Shown here: positions 63,090 to 64,000 of the stretch, in pieces
Position numbering within the stretch: the stretch's first letter is position 1
Layout of the letters: the number at the start of each line of letters is the position of its first letter
Origin: Membranipora membranacea
Lineage: Eukaryota > Bryozoa > Gymnolaemata > Cheilostomatida > Membraniporidae
NCBI GenBank assembly: GCA_914767715.1
Contig: OU612066.1
Span: 4,161,001-4,225,000, forward strand
Direction of reading: 5' to 3'
Length of the DNA stretch: 64,000 bases
Program-made: the position numbers and the translations under genes
Notes under the pieces: model-generated
Database searches by the model: none
The model's input: the letters and a program-made list of their open reading frames with translations, nothing else
What the model was told of the DNA's origin: nothing

Positions 63090-63890
63090 CAGTAACGAGA
63101 AGAGTTTTATTTTCACAACCAACTTTTATTGCTCAAGCTAAACATGACGGGTTCTGGAAAACGCGGAGAGGCGGAAAATCAGTTTCATAGCGGAAAATCG
63201 TTTTCCGCTATTTCGAAAACAATGAATGAACAATCTGAAGATCATCGCTGTCGTATCGGAGTTCCCCAAGGCACCATCATGGGGCCGATATTGTGGAATT
63301 TATTCGTGAACGATCTACAACCTGAACTGAGACATATTGAATACGCAAATGATACCACCATATACAATACCATCACCAACCCTGATGTCATCATCTCAGA
63401 TGCCACTGCTAGAAGAGCTACCATCAGTTTCTCCGAAAACCCTCATCAATCTGCTGCCACATATGCTGCCAGTTGGTGTGACAACAGCTCAATGTTGCTG
63501 AACACCAACAAATCAAATAAATATCATCACTTTCAGCCTTCATGAAGAGTTCGCAACTCCGACATTAAAAATCAGAGATTCTCTAATAGCTGAAAATAAA
63601 AATGAGAAACTTCTGGGAATCCACTTTGATCAACATCTCAAGTTCTCCACCATGCCGACCAAATTACGTAGGGCAGGTGTATGCACCTGCAGCTTCGCTT
63701 TGTTTTACAAAGCACATATACTATCTATATTGTCATACTCAGCGCCCAGCTGGTTCCCGTTCCTAAGCAAGACTGATAAAGAGAAACTCGAAAACCACCA
63801 AAAACTCTGCCTGCGTGTTATTAATCCAGGTACGAAAGACTATGACGAGACACTGACCAGTCTACGCCTAACAGAACGTAGAATGTAGAG
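63090..63890 (+). mobile_element. Second LINE fragment with YAND box
   Basis: A different reverse transcriptase begins just after the previous fragment. It has GVPQGTIMGPILWNLFVNDL and then IEYANDTTIYN, where the catalytic YADD box reads YAND. A C-terminal frame at 63652-63888 (HILSILSYSAPSWFPFLSK) follows after stops. The Asp-to-Asn change and stops mean it cannot be active. It is truncated at 5' and may be truncated at 3'. Confidence 0.8.
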
Positions 63891-64000
63891 ATAAGGTTTC
63901 TCAACATCAATCTGTTTGTCAGAAAAATTAGGTTATGAAGGGAGGGAATAAACTTTTAATCAGTAAACCAAATCAGATGAGGGGGCTCTACTGTGTTGCA

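Overview
The window is nuclear DNA from an animal. The genes are split by many short GT-AG introns (often 100-400 bp). The DNA is AT-rich, and decayed non-LTR retroelements and a tRNA-derived repeat lie between exons. Tektin-3 and CFAP299 point to an animal with motile cilia or flagella. Compact spacing, invertebrate-type secreted proteins and the repeat content fit a non-vertebrate, possibly an early-branching marine animal such as a sponge. The species cannot be fixed from the sequence alone.

Layout. 1.8-8.2 kb (minus): most of a UshA/5'-nucleotidase-type metallophosphatase, with unidentified minus-strand exons further upstream at 11.3-12.0 kb. 12.1-16.2 kb (plus): two tandem genes for secreted cysteine-rich proteins. 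They share a module I do not recognise, fused to a Kazal domain in one and to a somatomedin-B domain in the other. 16.8-17.5 kb (minus): an intronless ATG10. 20.2-22.4 kb (plus): THUMPD1. 23.1-27.5 kb (plus): tektin-3. 27.8-38.9 kb (minus): tubulin cofactor D in 29 exons. 40.2-41.9 kb (plus): CFAP299. 42.6-57.0 kb (minus): NAA25 in 20 exons, its introns carrying two LINE remnants, a pair of tRNA-derived repeats and a 52-bp minisatellite. 57.2-61.0 kb (plus): RNASEH2A, head to head with NAA25. 62.0-63.9 kb: two more broken LINE copies.

Exon models were built by hand by joining reading frames across canonical splice sites in the correct phase. For TEKT3, TBCD, CFAP299, NAA25, RNASEH2A, THUMPD1 and both secreted genes the summed exon lengths are divisible by three and end at a stop. 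The TBCD (1192 aa) and NAA25 (972 aa) models have the lengths I recall for the human proteins.

Three neighbours concern microtubules or cilia: tektin-3 (doublet-microtubule protein), TBCD (beta-tubulin folding) and CFAP299 (ciliary). They lie as a tail-to-tail then head-to-head block. NAA25 (NatB acetyltransferase) and RNASEH2A (RNase H2) start 134 bp apart on opposite strands. The most novel item is the tandem secreted pair at 12.1-16.2 kb. The most curious non-coding items are the tRNA-derived repeat family and its fold-back copy at 2.7-3.0 kb.
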